From Chromatiaceae bacterium (GTDB taxonomy: Bacteria; Pseudomonadota; Gammaproteobacteria; Chromatiales; Chromatiaceae): DNA of 64,000 bases. The notes under the pieces were generated by a model, which had not been told where the DNA came from, did not search any database, and saw only the letters and a program-made list of their open reading frames with translations. Position numbers and translations under genes: made by a program. Below are positions 48,811 through 58,338 of this stretch, in pieces (positions within the stretch are counted from its first letter, which is position 1; every line of letters starts with the position of its first letter). The DNA is taken from the NCBI GenBank assembly GCA_024235415.1, contig JACKML010000001.1, positions 62,001 through 126,000 on the forward strand, written 5' to 3'.

Positions 48811-49584
48811 ATGACCGCCGCAAACTGGTGCCGCATCGCTATCGATGGCGCACCCCGGCTCGGACGCCTCGACGGTGACCGTATTGCCTTGTACGACGGC
48901 GACCTGTTCGCCGACCCGGTGGCAAACGGCACGGTGGTGGACGCGGCGGATGCCCTGTGGCTGCCACCGGTGCTGCCACGCCAGTTCCTCGGGCTGTGGA
49001 ACAATTTCCATGAACGCCAGCAACTGGAAAAGACGCAGATCCCCGACTTCCCGCTGTTCTTCGTCAAGCTCGGCGAGTCGCTGTCCGCGCACCGGCAGCC
49101 GATCCGCCGCCCCGCCGGCTTCAGCGGCCGGGTCAAGTTCGAGGCCGAGCTCGGCATCGTGATCGGCAAGCCGTGCTACCAGCCCTCGCGCGATGCCATC
49201 GACGACTTCATCTTCGGTTACACGTGCGTCAACGACGTAACCGCCCCCGAGCCGCTGTTCGCCAATGGCGAGTTCCACCAATGGTGCCGTGCCAAAAGCT
49301 TCCCCGGGTTTGGCCCGATCGGCCCGGTGATCGCCACCGGTATCGATCCATCCACGCTGCGCGTGCGCGGGATCCTCGACGGTGAGGTCAAGCAGGACTA
49401 CCCGGTCAGCGACATGATCTTTTCGCCGCAGGAGATCGTGTGGCACCTCGCGCGGGAGATCGCGCTTTATCCTGGCGACGTGATCGCCTGTGGCACGTCG
49501 GTCGGCGCCGTCGACATGGCGGACGGCCAGACCATAGTGATCGAGATACCCGGAATCGGCAGGCTTGACAACCGTCTCGAGTGA
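48811..49584 (+). CDS. Fumarylacetoacetate hydrolase family protein (second copy)
   Basis: A 257-residue FAH-fold protein with VKFEAELGIVIGK, GYTCVNDVTAPEPL and CRAKSFPGFGPIGPVI. It shares the fold but not close sequence with the 40339-41157 protein, so it is a different subfamily. The ATG at 48811 has GGAGAA 6 nt upstream. It lies directly after pgm. The substrate is unknown; a short-chain keto acid is likely by family. Confidence 0.88.
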   Translation: MTAANWCRIAIDGAPRLGRLDGDRIALYDGDLFADPVANGTVVDAADALWLPPVLPRQFLGLWNNFHERQQLEKTQIPDFPLFFVKLGESLSAHRQPIRRPAGFSGRVKFEAELGIVIGKPCYQPSRDAIDDFIFGYTCVNDVTAPEPLFANGEFHQWCRAKSFPGFGPIGPVIATGIDPSTLRVRGILDGEVKQDYPVSDMIFSPQEIVWHLAREIALYPGDVIACGTSVGAVDMADGQTIVIEIPGIGRLDNRLE

Positions 49585-49707
49585 AGGACGGGCACAGCGA
49601 TGTGACTGTTGCCAACCCGCACGGGTCGAATTGGTAAACCCGGTAACGTAAGGCCCAGACGGAGCCCGACTCCCGCCACCCCTGGTTACAGCACCCAAGG
49701 TACACCG

Positions 49708-51063
49708 TTGAACGACTTTATCGACCTGACGAAATGGCGGAGCACTGCCGAGAGCCTGCTGGACATGATCATCACGCGGATCCAGGATCCGCTGTTCTGG
49801 CTTCAGTTCGCCATCATTGCCGCGGTTTTTGTCCTCGCGCGCTGGTTGGTGACGCCGCTGCTCAAAAAGGCGCTGGCCCGCCTGGCTGCGTCCTGCACGC
49901 GAGTGCCAAGCTTCCGTCGCCCACTGGCGGCATTGGCTGTGATTGCCAATCCGATCGCATGGCTGACCCTGCAGTGGATCGCCATCCGGGTCGTCGACTA
50001 TGCCAAATGGCCCAGTGGTGCCTTGACGATCGTTGCGAGCCTGTTGACTGCCTGGCTGCTGATCCGCCTCGCCACGATGTTGGTCGCCAATGAGGCGCTG
50101 GCGCGCTTCATCACGTACACGGCCTGGTCGGTCGCGGCACTGAACATCTTCGGCCTGCTCGAACCGGTAACCTCGCTGCTCGACAGTTGGTCGGTGAATG
50201 TCGGACAGGTGCGCGTCTCTCCGCTGACGGTGGTCAAGGTGGCGGTGTCGTTGTGGCTGTCGTTGTGGCTCGCCAACGGTCTCGCGACGCTGGTGGAACG
50301 CCGGCTGGAACTGGCAAAGTCGGTTGCCCCGACGATGCGCGTACTCGGCGCCAAGCTGACCCGGATCGGACTGATCACCGCCGCGTTCCTGATCGCACTG
50401 TCAGCGGTCGGGATCGATCTGACCGCATTGGCGGTCTTCGGCGGCGCGCTCGGTGTCGGCCTGGGCTTCGGTCTGCAAAAGATCTTCTCCAACCTGGTCA
50501 GCGGCGTGATCCTGCTGCTGGATCGTTCGATCAAGCCCGGCGATGTCATCGCCGTTGGCACCTCGTTCGGCTGGATCAACCACCTTGGCGCACGCTATAC
50601 CTCGGTGATCACCCGCGACGGCATCGAGCACCTGATCCCAAACGAGGAGCTGATCACTCAACGAGTGGAAAACTGGTCTTACAGCGACGACCTGATTCGA
50701 CTTCGCATCCCGATCGGTATTGCGTATGACTCGGACCCACGAACCGCCATCAAACTGTGTGTCGAGGCGGCGGAAATGGTCCCGCGTGTGCAACTAAAAC
50801 CCGAGCCACGCTGCCAACTGCGCGGATTTGGCGACAGCTCTATCGACCTGGAATTGCGCATTTGGATCAATGACCCGACAAACGGACGTGCAAATGTGAT
50901 CAGCGAGGTACTGCTCGAGGTCTGGGACCGGTTCCACGAACATGGCATCGAGATTCCCTTCCCGCAACGCGATCTGCACCTGCGCTCGATGCTCGGCGAG
51001 AAGGAGCTGGGCTCGCTGGTCTCAGCCTTGCGCGCCCCCCTGCAAGGAGGTGCACAGACATGA
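49708..51063 (+). CDS. MscS-family mechanosensitive channel
   Basis: A protein of about 451 residues with five or so transmembrane helices, the pore helix and gating segment VFGGALGVGLGFGLQKIFSN, then LVSGVILLLDRSIKPGDVIA and the cytoplasmic beta and alpha/beta domains. It releases solutes on osmotic down-shock. The start is uncertain: TTG 49708 with AAGG upstream suits the protein, while an ATG at 49609 would add a low-complexity lead. Its end overlaps the CorA gene by 4 bp, so both are cotranslated. Confidence 0.88.
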   Translation: MNDFIDLTKWRSTAESLLDMIITRIQDPLFWLQFAIIAAVFVLARWLVTPLLKKALARLAASCTRVPSFRRPLAALAVIANPIAWLTLQWIAIRVVDYAKWPSGALTIVASLLTAWLLIRLATMLVANEALARFITYTAWSVAALNIFGLLEPVTSLLDSWSVNVGQVRVSPLTVVKVAVSLWLSLWLANGLATLVERRLELAKSVAPTMRVLGAKLTRIGLITAAFLIALSAVGIDLTALAVFGGALGVGLGFGLQKIFSNLVSGVILLLDRSIKPGDVIAVGTSFGWINHLGARYTSVITRDGIEHLIPNEELITQRVENWSYSDDLIRLRIPIGIAYDSDPRTAIKLCVEAAEMVPRVQLKPEPRCQLRGFGDSSIDLELRIWINDPTNGRANVISEVLLEVWDRFHEHGIEIPFPQRDLHLRSMLGEKELGSLVSALRAPLQGGAQT

Positions 51064-52022
51064 TCCGTTTCATGCTGTGTCAGGACGGCAAGACCGAGAG
51101 CGGTGGCACCGAACTGCTTGCCACCTGGCGCGAAAAGCCCGCCAGCTGGTTGTGGATCGACCTGCAGGACGAGCCGGTTGCCAGCGAAACCGAGTTGCTG
51201 GTCGGGCAGCTCGGCCTGGACGAACATGCCGTGACAGAGGCCCAGCGGCCACGCCACCCACCGGGTTTTCATGCCTTTCCGGATCACATCTACCTGTTGT
51301 CGAAGCCCCTGACCTCCGATTCCGAGGATCTGGATTTCTCGACCCAGCAGATGGCACTTTTCGCCGGGCAGCGCCTGCTGGTCACCCGCCACAACCAGTA
51401 CTCGCGCTTCATCGTTACCCTGCAGCAGCGCTTCACCGAGCAGGGTTGCGCAGGCGAGTCGCCGCTCAGCGTCACCGCTGCCATCACCCGTCGGGTCGCC
51501 GACCGCTATGGCAAGATCCTGCTGGACCTGGAGCATCGCCTCGACGAGGTAGAGGATCTGCTGTTCGAATCACGCAGCGACCGCCTGATGCAGGAACTGG
51601 TCAGCTACAACACGGCATTGCACAAGATGCGCCGGATCCTCGCCTACCACACCAACGCCTATCGCCGCCTGCGCGACCACTTTGCTGCCTCGACCACACC
51701 GCACTGGCACGATGAGTTCGACGATATCCATGCCCTGATGGAGCGTTTTCACAGCCTGGCCGAGTTGTACCAGAACGTGATCAGCGACCTGGTCGAGGGT
51801 TACATCAGCCTGAATGCCCACAACCTCAACCAGATAATGAAGGTGCTGACGATTGTCACGGTTATTTTCGTACCACTGAGCCTGCTGGTAGGCATCTACG
51901 GGATGAACTTCGAAAACATCCCCGAGCTGCGTTCGCCAAACGGCTACTACGTGCTGCTGGGGGTAATGCTGAGCATCGCTGCCGGCCTTCTGTATATCTT
52001 CCGGCGCGTTCGCTGGTTGTGA
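51060..52022 (+). CDS. CorA-family divalent cation transporter (ZntB-like)
   Basis: A 320-residue protein: a large cytoplasmic domain, then two C-terminal transmembrane helices (VLTIVTVIFVPLSLLVGI and YVLLGVMLSIAAGLLYIF) joined by YGMNFENIPEL, the GMN signature of magnesium and zinc channels. Length and the acidic loop after GMN suggest ZntB or a CorA subgroup. It is translationally coupled to the MscS gene and convergent with ppsR. Confidence 0.9.
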   Translation: MIRFMLCQDGKTESGGTELLATWREKPASWLWIDLQDEPVASETELLVGQLGLDEHAVTEAQRPRHPPGFHAFPDHIYLLSKPLTSDSEDLDFSTQQMALFAGQRLLVTRHNQYSRFIVTLQQRFTEQGCAGESPLSVTAAITRRVADRYGKILLDLEHRLDEVEDLLFESRSDRLMQELVSYNTALHKMRRILAYHTNAYRRLRDHFAASTTPHWHDEFDDIHALMERFHSLAELYQNVISDLVEGYISLNAHNLNQIMKVLTIVTVIFVPLSLLVGIYGMNFENIPELRSPNGYYVLLGVMLSIAAGLLYIFRRVRWL

Positions 52023-52036
52023 ACAGCCGGTGGCGG

Positions 52037-52861
52037 TCAATAGTGCCTTTCGACGCCGACCCGCTGCATGATCTCGATGGACAATTCCTCGATCGACACC
52101 GAGGTGCTGTCGAGGAAAGGGATCAGGTTGCTGCGGAACAGGTCTTCGGCAGCTGAGACCTCCTTGCGGCACTGCGGCAGGCTGGCGTAGTCGGACCCAG
52201 GGCGACGTTCTTCACGGATGCGATGGAGGCGATCCGGCGAGATGGTAAGGCCGAACAGGCGGTCCCTGTGCTCACGTAAAGGCTCGGGCAGCCTGCCCAC
52301 CAGAAAGTCGTCCTCGGTCAGCGGGAAATTGGCCGCCCGCACCGTGTATTGCATTGCCAGGTAGAGGCAGGTCGGCGTCTTACCGCAACGCGACACGCCG
52401 ACCAGGATCAGATCCGCCTCGGCAAGCCCTCGGAAGCGGGAACCATCGTCGAAATTCAGCGCGAAGTTGACCGCATCCACACGTCGGTCGTATTCGCCCT
52501 GATCGCCCATGCCGTGGCTGAGTCCGATATGGCCACTGTGCGGGATGCCGATCGCTGCAGACAACGACGGCAGATAGGTGTCGAAGATATCGAAAACCTG
52601 CGCGTCCGCCTCCTTGAGACGCGCGCGCAGGGTCTCGTCGACAATGCTGGAAAACACCACCGGCGGCGCCGCGTCGTGCACCGACGCGGCTTCGATCTCG
52701 CGGATAGCGGCCTCAATCTTGGCCGGCGTATCGAGAAAAGGCAGTACCATCCGCTCGCAGCAGCTGTCGTCAAACTGAGTCATCAGCGTGCGGACCAGGT
52801 GTTCGAGCGTGATACCCGTCCGATCGGAAATAATGAACAGCGTGCGTGCAGGGTTTGCCAT
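52037..52861 (-). CDS. ppsR: PEP synthase regulatory protein (kinase-pyrophosphorylase)
   Basis: A 274-residue protein that inactivates PEP synthase by ADP-dependent phosphorylation and reactivates it by phosphate-dependent removal. It begins ANPARTLFIISDRTGITLE and contains the P-loop-like GVSRCGKTPTCLYLA and FPLTEDDFLVGRLPE. The target PEP synthase gene is not in the window. Confidence 0.93.
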   Translation of the reverse strand: MANPARTLFIISDRTGITLEHLVRTLMTQFDDSCCERMVLPFLDTPAKIEAAIREIEAASVHDAAPPVVFSSIVDETLRARLKEADAQVFDIFDTYLPSLSAAIGIPHSGHIGLSHGMGDQGEYDRRVDAVNFALNFDDGSRFRGLAEADLILVGVSRCGKTPTCLYLAMQYTVRAANFPLTEDDFLVGRLPEPLREHRDRLFGLTISPDRLHRIREERRPGSDYASLPQCRKEVSAAEDLFRSNLIPFLDSTSVSIEELSIEIMQRVGVERHY

Positions 52862-53029
52862 GCGTTTCTCGTTATTTGGCGGAGAGCCCGGTCGCGCATT
52901 CTAACAAACCCGGGGCAACACCCGCGTCCAAACGCCAACGGCCCGGTGCCGGGCAGGTGCGATCCCACGGATACTTTTCCACACGATCAGCAGTGCGCGC
53001 AGCGCGCGCTTTTTTGCCACAATGACACA

Positions 53030-54505
53030 ATGAACGAAATCGACAGAACCCGGCGACGCAACGACCTCGCCGCAAAACTGCGGCCCATGGTCAGCGGTCA
53101 CCACGTGCTGAGTTCGAATGAGGAACTCGCGCCTTACGAATGCGACGGGCTGGCGGCCTACCGCGTGGTGCCCTTGCTGGTGGTGCTGCCGGGCAGCGTC
53201 GAAGAGGTGCAGGAGGTCCTGCGCATCTGCCATGCCGAAGGTGTGGCCGTGGTGGCGCGCGGTGCAGGCACCGGCCTGTCCGGCGGTGCCCTGCCGCATG
53301 AAGACGGCATCCTGCTGAGCCTGGCGCGACTCAACCGCATACTCTCGATCGACCCCGACAATGGTTGCGCACGGGTACAGCCCGGAGTGCGCAACCTCGC
53401 GATCAGCGAGGCAGCCAAGCCGCATGGCCTGTACTACGCGCCAGACCCGTCCTCGCAGATCGCGTGCACGATCGGTGGCAATGTCGCGGAAAATGCCGGC
53501 GGCGTGCACTGCCTGAAATACGGTCTGACGGTCAACAACCTGCTGGCGGTCGAGATCGTCACCATCGAGGGTGAACGACTCACGCTCGGTGGCGGCGGCC
53601 TCGACGGACCCGGCTACGACCTGCTCGCCCTGATCACCGGGTCTGAGGGCATGCTCGGCGTCGTGGTCGAGGTGACGGTCAAACTGCTGCCGATCCCGCA
53701 GCGCGCTCAGGTGGCACTGGCCGCATTCGACGACGTCGAGGCCGCGGGCCAGGCGGTCGCGGACATCATCGCCGCCGGGATCCTGCCGGCCGGCCTGGAG
53801 ATGATGGACAACCCGTCAATCCGCGCCGCCGAAGACTTCGTGCATGCCGGCTATCCCACGCAGGCGGCCGCCATCCTGTTGTGCGAAGTCGATGGCGGCA
53901 ACGAAGAGGTCTCCGAGGACATCGCGCGGGTGCGCCAACGCCTGCTGGACTCTGGCGCCAGCGAGGTACGTACCGCCAGCGACGATGCCGAGCGAGCGCG
54001 CTTCTGGGCCGGGCGCAAGGCCGCATTCCCCGCGGTCGGCCGGATTTCACCGGACTACTACTGCATGGATGGCACCATCCCGCGCAAACACCTGCCGCAC
54101 GTGTTGCGCGAGATTGCGCGTTACTCGAAGGAGTCAGGGCTGCGCGTGGCCAACGTGTTCCATGCCGGCGATGGCAACCTGCACCCGCTGATCCTCTACG
54201 ACGCGAACAACGCCGGCGAACTCGAACAGGCAGAGGAAGTCGGCGGCCGCATCCTCGAGCTGTGTGTCGAGGTCGGCGGCACCATTACCGGCGAACACGG
54301 CGTCGGACTGGAGAAGATCAACCAGATGTGTGCCCAGTTCCCACCCGAGGAATTGCAAATGTTCCATGACGTCAAGGCGGTGTTCGACGCCAAGGGCCTG
54401 CTCAACCCCGGCAAGGCGATCCCGACCTTGAACCGCTGCGCCGAGTTCGGCGCCATGCATGTCAAGGCCGGGGACCTGCGGTTCCCGCACCTGGAGCGTT
54501 TCTGA
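53030..54505 (+). CDS. glcD: Glycolate oxidase subunit GlcD (FAD-linked oxidase)
   Basis: A 491-residue FAD-binding oxidoreductase: FAD-binding-4 domain (VVLPGSVEEVQEVLRI, VVARGAGTGLSGGALP), GNVAENAGGVHCLKYG and the C-terminal segment NVFHAGDGNLHPLILYD with TGEHGVGLEK. It should oxidise glycolate or lactate together with GlcE and GlcF. The upstream frame extends to 52349 but is antisense to ppsR; ATG 53030 fits the family. It shares its last base with glcE (TGATG). Confidence 0.93.
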   Translation: MNEIDRTRRRNDLAAKLRPMVSGHHVLSSNEELAPYECDGLAAYRVVPLLVVLPGSVEEVQEVLRICHAEGVAVVARGAGTGLSGGALPHEDGILLSLARLNRILSIDPDNGCARVQPGVRNLAISEAAKPHGLYYAPDPSSQIACTIGGNVAENAGGVHCLKYGLTVNNLLAVEIVTIEGERLTLGGGGLDGPGYDLLALITGSEGMLGVVVEVTVKLLPIPQRAQVALAAFDDVEAAGQAVADIIAAGILPAGLEMMDNPSIRAAEDFVHAGYPTQAAAILLCEVDGGNEEVSEDIARVRQRLLDSGASEVRTASDDAERARFWAGRKAAFPAVGRISPDYYCMDGTIPRKHLPHVLREIARYSKESGLRVANVFHAGDGNLHPLILYDANNAGELEQAEEVGGRILELCVEVGGTITGEHGVGLEKINQMCAQFPPEELQMFHDVKAVFDAKGLLNPGKAIPTLNRCAEFGAMHVKAGDLRFPHLERF

Positions 54506-55566
54506 TGCACGACCAGGACAAGTCATCCGAACTCGCGGCGCAGGTACGCGACGCGGCCGCCCGCAAGCAGGCGCTGCGCCTGGTCGGTCTCGACAGCAAG
54601 GCGTTCTACGGTCATCACGTCGACGGCGAGCTGTTGTCACTGGCGGAGCATCGCGGCATCGTCCGCTACGAGCCGACCGAACTGGTGATCACCGCGCGCG
54701 CCGGCACCCCGGTGGCCGAGATCGAGGCCGCATTGGCGGCCAATGGCCAGATGCTGGCATTTGAGCCGCCGGGCTTTGCCGGCCAGGCCTCGCTCGGCGG
54801 CGCAGTCGCCAGTGGACTGGGTGGCCCGCGCCGACCCTGGGGCGGCGCACCGCGCGACCTGCTGCTGGGTGTCACCCTGCTCGATGGCCAGGGGCGCATC
54901 CTGCGTTTTGGCGGCGAAGTGATGAAGAACGTGGCCGGATACGATGTTTCGCGGCTGATGGCGGGCGCGCTAGGCACCCTGGGTGCGCTGCTGGAACTGT
55001 CGATAAAGGTCCTGCCTGCGCCCAAGGTAGAGCGCGGTCTGGTGCTGAACATGGCGCGGGATCGCGCGCTGCAGTTGATGCGCGACCTGGCGCGCCAGCC
55101 GGCCCCGCTGTCGGGTGCCTGCCACCTCGAGGACCGCCTGTATGTCCGCCTTTCCGGCAATGCCGCCAGCGTGGCCGCCTGGGAGAAACAGATCGGCGGC
55201 GACGGCGGCGCCGGCAACGACTTCTGGAGCCGCCTGCGCAACCACAAGCTCGATTTCTTCCAGTCCGAACGTCCACTCTGGCGCCTCTCAGTGCCGCCGG
55301 CGACGCCGCGCCTGGACTGCGAGAAGGAAGTGTTGACGGACTGGGCCGGCGCGCAGCGCTGGGTCTACAGCAGTTGTGTCGCGGCAGAAATCCGTCACGA
55401 GGTCGCAAAAGTGGGCGGACATGCCATACTGTTCCGGCATGGCGACAAAAACATCCCGGTCTTTCACCCCCTCAACAACGTCGGCGAGCGGCTGCATCGC
55501 GGACTCAAACAGACCTTCGATCCCGCGGGGATTCTCAATCCGGGCCGCCAGTACGCTGCGATTTAG
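54505..55566 (+). CDS. glcE: Glycolate oxidase subunit GlcE
   Basis: A 353-residue FAD-binding subunit with VRYEPTELVITARAGTPVAE, EPPGFAGQASLGGAVASGLG and KNVAGYDVSRLMAGALGTLG. It begins at the stop codon of glcD (TGATG), so it is translationally coupled. The third subunit, the iron-sulfur protein GlcF, normally follows; here a small secreted protein gene overlaps the end instead. Confidence 0.93.
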   Translation: MHDQDKSSELAAQVRDAAARKQALRLVGLDSKAFYGHHVDGELLSLAEHRGIVRYEPTELVITARAGTPVAEIEAALAANGQMLAFEPPGFAGQASLGGAVASGLGGPRRPWGGAPRDLLLGVTLLDGQGRILRFGGEVMKNVAGYDVSRLMAGALGTLGALLELSIKVLPAPKVERGLVLNMARDRALQLMRDLARQPAPLSGACHLEDRLYVRLSGNAASVAAWEKQIGGDGGAGNDFWSRLRNHKLDFFQSERPLWRLSVPPATPRLDCEKEVLTDWAGAQRWVYSSCVAAEIRHEVAKVGGHAILFRHGDKNIPVFHPLNNVGERLHRGLKQTFDPAGILNPGRQYAAI

Positions 55567-55813
55567 TGGGCTTGCCCTGTTGTTCGCGGCGCTGCTGGTT
55601 TCGCAGGCCGCGAATGCCTTCTTCTGCTTCAGATCGGGATCGAGCAACAAGAGTTTCGGCCGCCCATTCCCTTATCCGGTGGTGACGGCACCCTACGGCA
55701 ACTACTATCTGCCGCCGATCCGCTCCTGGGGCTACGCCGCACCCCGCCGCAGTGCCACCCCCCGCCCGCCTCAGCAGGCGCTGCAGTGGCGGCCGGACAA
55801 TTACCGCCACTGA
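55439..55813 (+). CDS. Small secreted Tyr/Pro-rich protein overlapping glcE
   Basis: The frame runs 124 residues from ATG 55439, overlapping glcE by 128 bp. The first 38 residues look like overlap with glcE sequence; then comes a hydrophobic signal (RFSGLALLFAALLVSQAANA, cleavage after ANA) and a mature part of about 65 residues, FFCFRSGSSNKSFGRPFPYP, APYGNYYLPPIRSWGYA and a Pro/Arg end. Such Gly/Tyr/Pro-rich secreted proteins resemble sulfur-globule-envelope-type proteins, but the match is only compositional. A true start near the signal, perhaps non-ATG, is likely. Confidence 0.5.
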   Translation: MATKTSRSFTPSTTSASGCIADSNRPSIPRGFSIRAASTLRFSGLALLFAALLVSQAANAFFCFRSGSSNKSFGRPFPYPVVTAPYGNYYLPPIRSWGYAAPRRSATPRPPQQALQWRPDNYRH

Positions 55814-55882
55814 ACCCGGTAAACGAGTCAGCATCGAGCGGTTAAACTACCGCCTTTGTTTTCTTCGATTCGAGGTTTCCAC

Positions 55883-57295
55883 GTGGAAGAACGCCAGGTA
55901 GATGTAGCGATCATCGGTTCGGGCAGTGCCGGCCTGTATGCCATGAGCAAGGTCCGGCCTTCCGGCAAGTCGGTGGTGCTGATCAATGGTGGTGAACTTG
56001 GTACCACCTGTGCGCGCGTCGGCTGCATGCCATCCAAGGCGGTGATCCAGATCGCTGAGGATTTTCACCGCCGCGGCGTATTCAAGCGATTCGGCGTCGA
56101 AGGCCATGAGCGCCTCAGCGTCGATGTCAGCGAAGCGATGGGCTATGTCCAGGACCTGCGCGACGTATTCGTCGAACGCGTGATATCCAACAGCACTGAC
56201 AAGATGCCGGAGGGCATGTTCGTTGCCGGGTATGCCCGCTTCGTCGAGCCCAACCTGCTGGAGATGGACAACGGCCAGCGCATACGCGCCGGCAAGGTGA
56301 TCATCGCCACCGGCTCGCGCCCGATCGTCCCGGCGGCATGGGCGCCGTTTCGTGATCGCATCATCACCACCGACGACTTCTTCGAGCTCGAGGAACTGCC
56401 GGCATCCATTGCCGTCATCGGGCTCGGCGTCATCGGCCTGGAGATCGGCCAGTCGCTGCATCGTCTCGGCTGCACGGTCGTCGGCATCGATATCCAGGAA
56501 GCGGTCGGAGGCCTGACCGACCCTGTCGCGATCAAGTCAGCGGTGGAGATCATCGGTGGCGAGATGGAACTCTGGCTCGGCCACGAGGCGCAGATCAGCG
56601 AGGGCAGCAACGGCCGGCTGCGGGTCAGCGCAGGCGGGAACACCATCGAGGTCGAGCGCGTACTCGCCAGCATGGGACGCCAACCCAATGTCGAAAAACT
56701 CGGTCTCGATGCCATCGGTGTACCGATGGACGAGCGCGGCGTGCCGTTGTTTGACCCGGGCACCATGCAGGTCGGCGACCTCCCGCTGTTCCTCGCCGGC
56801 GATGTCACCGGCGAGCGCCCATTGCTGCACGAAGCCGGTGACGAAGGCCGTATCGCCGGGCAGAATGCAGTGAGCGATACGGTATCCGCCTACCGGCGCA
56901 AGACCCCTCTCAATATCACGTTCTGCGACCCCAACATCGTGCAGGTAGGCCAGCCCTATGCCTCGCTCGATCCGGAAACGACGGCAATCGGCGAGGTCCA
57001 GATGGCGCCTGTCGGCCGCGCCATCATCATGGCGAAAAACAAGGGCGTGATCCGGGTCTATGCCGACAAGACCACGGGGACGATGCTGGGCGCGGAAATG
57101 GTCTGCATCAAGGCGGAAAACCTCGGGCACCTGCTGGCCTGGAGCATTCAACAGGGCCTCAAGGTCGGCGAACTGCTGCAGATGCCGTTCTATCACCCGG
57201 TCATCGAAGAAGCACTGCAGGCGGCGCTCTACGATCTCTATGCCAAGGTCGACGCGAAAAACCCGGGACCGATCACCGAGTTGAGTCCCCTTTGA
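55883..57295 (+). CDS. Dihydrolipoyl-dehydrogenase-like flavoprotein
   Basis: A 470-residue pyridine nucleotide-disulfide oxidoreductase: FAD motif VAIIGSGSAGLYAMSKV (near residue 8), redox disulfide GTTCARVGCMPSK (normally CLNVGCIPSK), second GxGxxG IGLGVIGLEIGQSLHRLG and C-terminal MPFYHPVIEEAL with the His-Glu dyad. The disulfide and dyad are preserved, so it should be active, but it is divergent from E3 subunits, and no E2 or lipoyl-domain gene is near. GTG 55883 with GAGG 7 nt upstream is preferred over TTG 55856. Confidence 0.88.
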   Translation: MEERQVDVAIIGSGSAGLYAMSKVRPSGKSVVLINGGELGTTCARVGCMPSKAVIQIAEDFHRRGVFKRFGVEGHERLSVDVSEAMGYVQDLRDVFVERVISNSTDKMPEGMFVAGYARFVEPNLLEMDNGQRIRAGKVIIATGSRPIVPAAWAPFRDRIITTDDFFELEELPASIAVIGLGVIGLEIGQSLHRLGCTVVGIDIQEAVGGLTDPVAIKSAVEIIGGEMELWLGHEAQISEGSNGRLRVSAGGNTIEVERVLASMGRQPNVEKLGLDAIGVPMDERGVPLFDPGTMQVGDLPLFLAGDVTGERPLLHEAGDEGRIAGQNAVSDTVSAYRRKTPLNITFCDPNIVQVGQPYASLDPETTAIGEVQMAPVGRAIIMAKNKGVIRVYADKTTGTMLGAEMVCIKAENLGHLLAWSIQQGLKVGELLQMPFYHPVIEEALQAALYDLYAKVDAKNPGPITELSPL

Positions 57296-57588
57296 TTTGC
57301 TGTCGGTGGGCCGGCACCGGCTGATGATCCGGCCAAGCTGACGCCCACCGGCACGGGCGACGTTCCCGAGTAGATTCACCCTGCCCCGTCCAACGCCGCC
57401 TCCATGATGACGGCGCAGGGGACGGCGTGCCGCACGGTCCACTGCGTGGCCCCATGCATTCAGCCCAGGTTCAGGGCACGGTATCCAGACTGTCCATCAG
57501 GGGAAACGGCTCCGCACGACGCGGCCGCTGCTTCTTCGGCACCTTTTGCCACCTGCGCCTGCCAGGCGCGTGCAATGAGGACAGGGAC

Positions 57589-58137
57589 ATGAAGACGAAC
57601 GCCAACCCATTTTTCCGCAGAGCACTGGGCGCCGGCACAATCATGCTGGCGGTGGGGCTAAGCGGCTGCGTCAGCCATGTCGGATCACATGGCTATCCAC
57701 GCGCCGGGGCCGCCGCGGTGATTGACTACTATCACTACCCGACGGCGGATGTGTATTTCGACATCCATGGCGCGAGCCACCGGCATCGGGAGCCGGGCCA
57801 CCGGCACCGCGTGACCACATTGCCACCGAGCAGAAAGGCGAAAGGCCCATCGCATCATCGGGCGCAAGGCCCCGAGAACAGGGATTCGACCCGGCGACGC
57901 GGATCACCTCGAAGCGAGGTCGCACGCCCCGCAGACCGTCAACCGCGATCGCATCCTTCGACCACGACGCCCAACGGGCGGCGGCGCGACACGCGCGAGG
58001 CCGTTGCCGTCGACCGGCCGCGGCAACGCGAGTCATCTGAATGGCCCAACGCCCGACGTTCGGGGTCCGGCGATCGCCCGGATGCGCAGCACAGGAGCGG
58101 GCATCGCGGTGACAACGGCGATCGGCGCAGCCGTTGA
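57589..58137 (+). CDS. Lipoprotein with His/Arg-rich tail
   Basis: A 182-residue lipoprotein: MKTNANPFFRRALGAGTIML, then AVGLSGC with the lipobox cysteine at residue 27. The first mature part contains VIDYYHYPTADVYFDIHGAS, similar to short Tyr-rich secreted proteins seen in gammaproteobacteria. The last 110 residues are low-complexity, His-, Arg- and Ser-rich (HREPGHRHRV, HRSGHRGDNGDRRSR), perhaps metal- or nucleic-acid-binding. The ATG at 57589 has AGGACAGGG upstream; the longer frame from 57427 has no support. I cannot assign a function. Confidence 0.65.
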   Translation: MKTNANPFFRRALGAGTIMLAVGLSGCVSHVGSHGYPRAGAAAVIDYYHYPTADVYFDIHGASHRHREPGHRHRVTTLPPSRKAKGPSHHRAQGPENRDSTRRRGSPRSEVARPADRQPRSHPSTTTPNGRRRDTREAVAVDRPRQRESSEWPNARRSGSGDRPDAQHRSGHRGDNGDRRSR

Positions 58138-58338
58138 TACAACGCCTCCACCGCTGTCGGGTTTGTTTACATCGCCCCTGCCCAGCTCGCGTGTTGCGAC
58201 CACGATGAAGTTCTTACTCATTGTTATCAATCATAATTTCTTCGGCATGGCCTGCAATATGCAGGGTCCAGGGTGCCAGGGCAGGCACATACGAATCTGG
58301 TCTATGGAAAGCAACCGAATGGCGGAAGGAGGTGCGAC

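Noticed and set aside
52349..53029. Upstream extension of glcD to 52349
   Set aside because: The extra 227 codons are antisense to ppsR and not part of the GlcD family; the start is at 53030.
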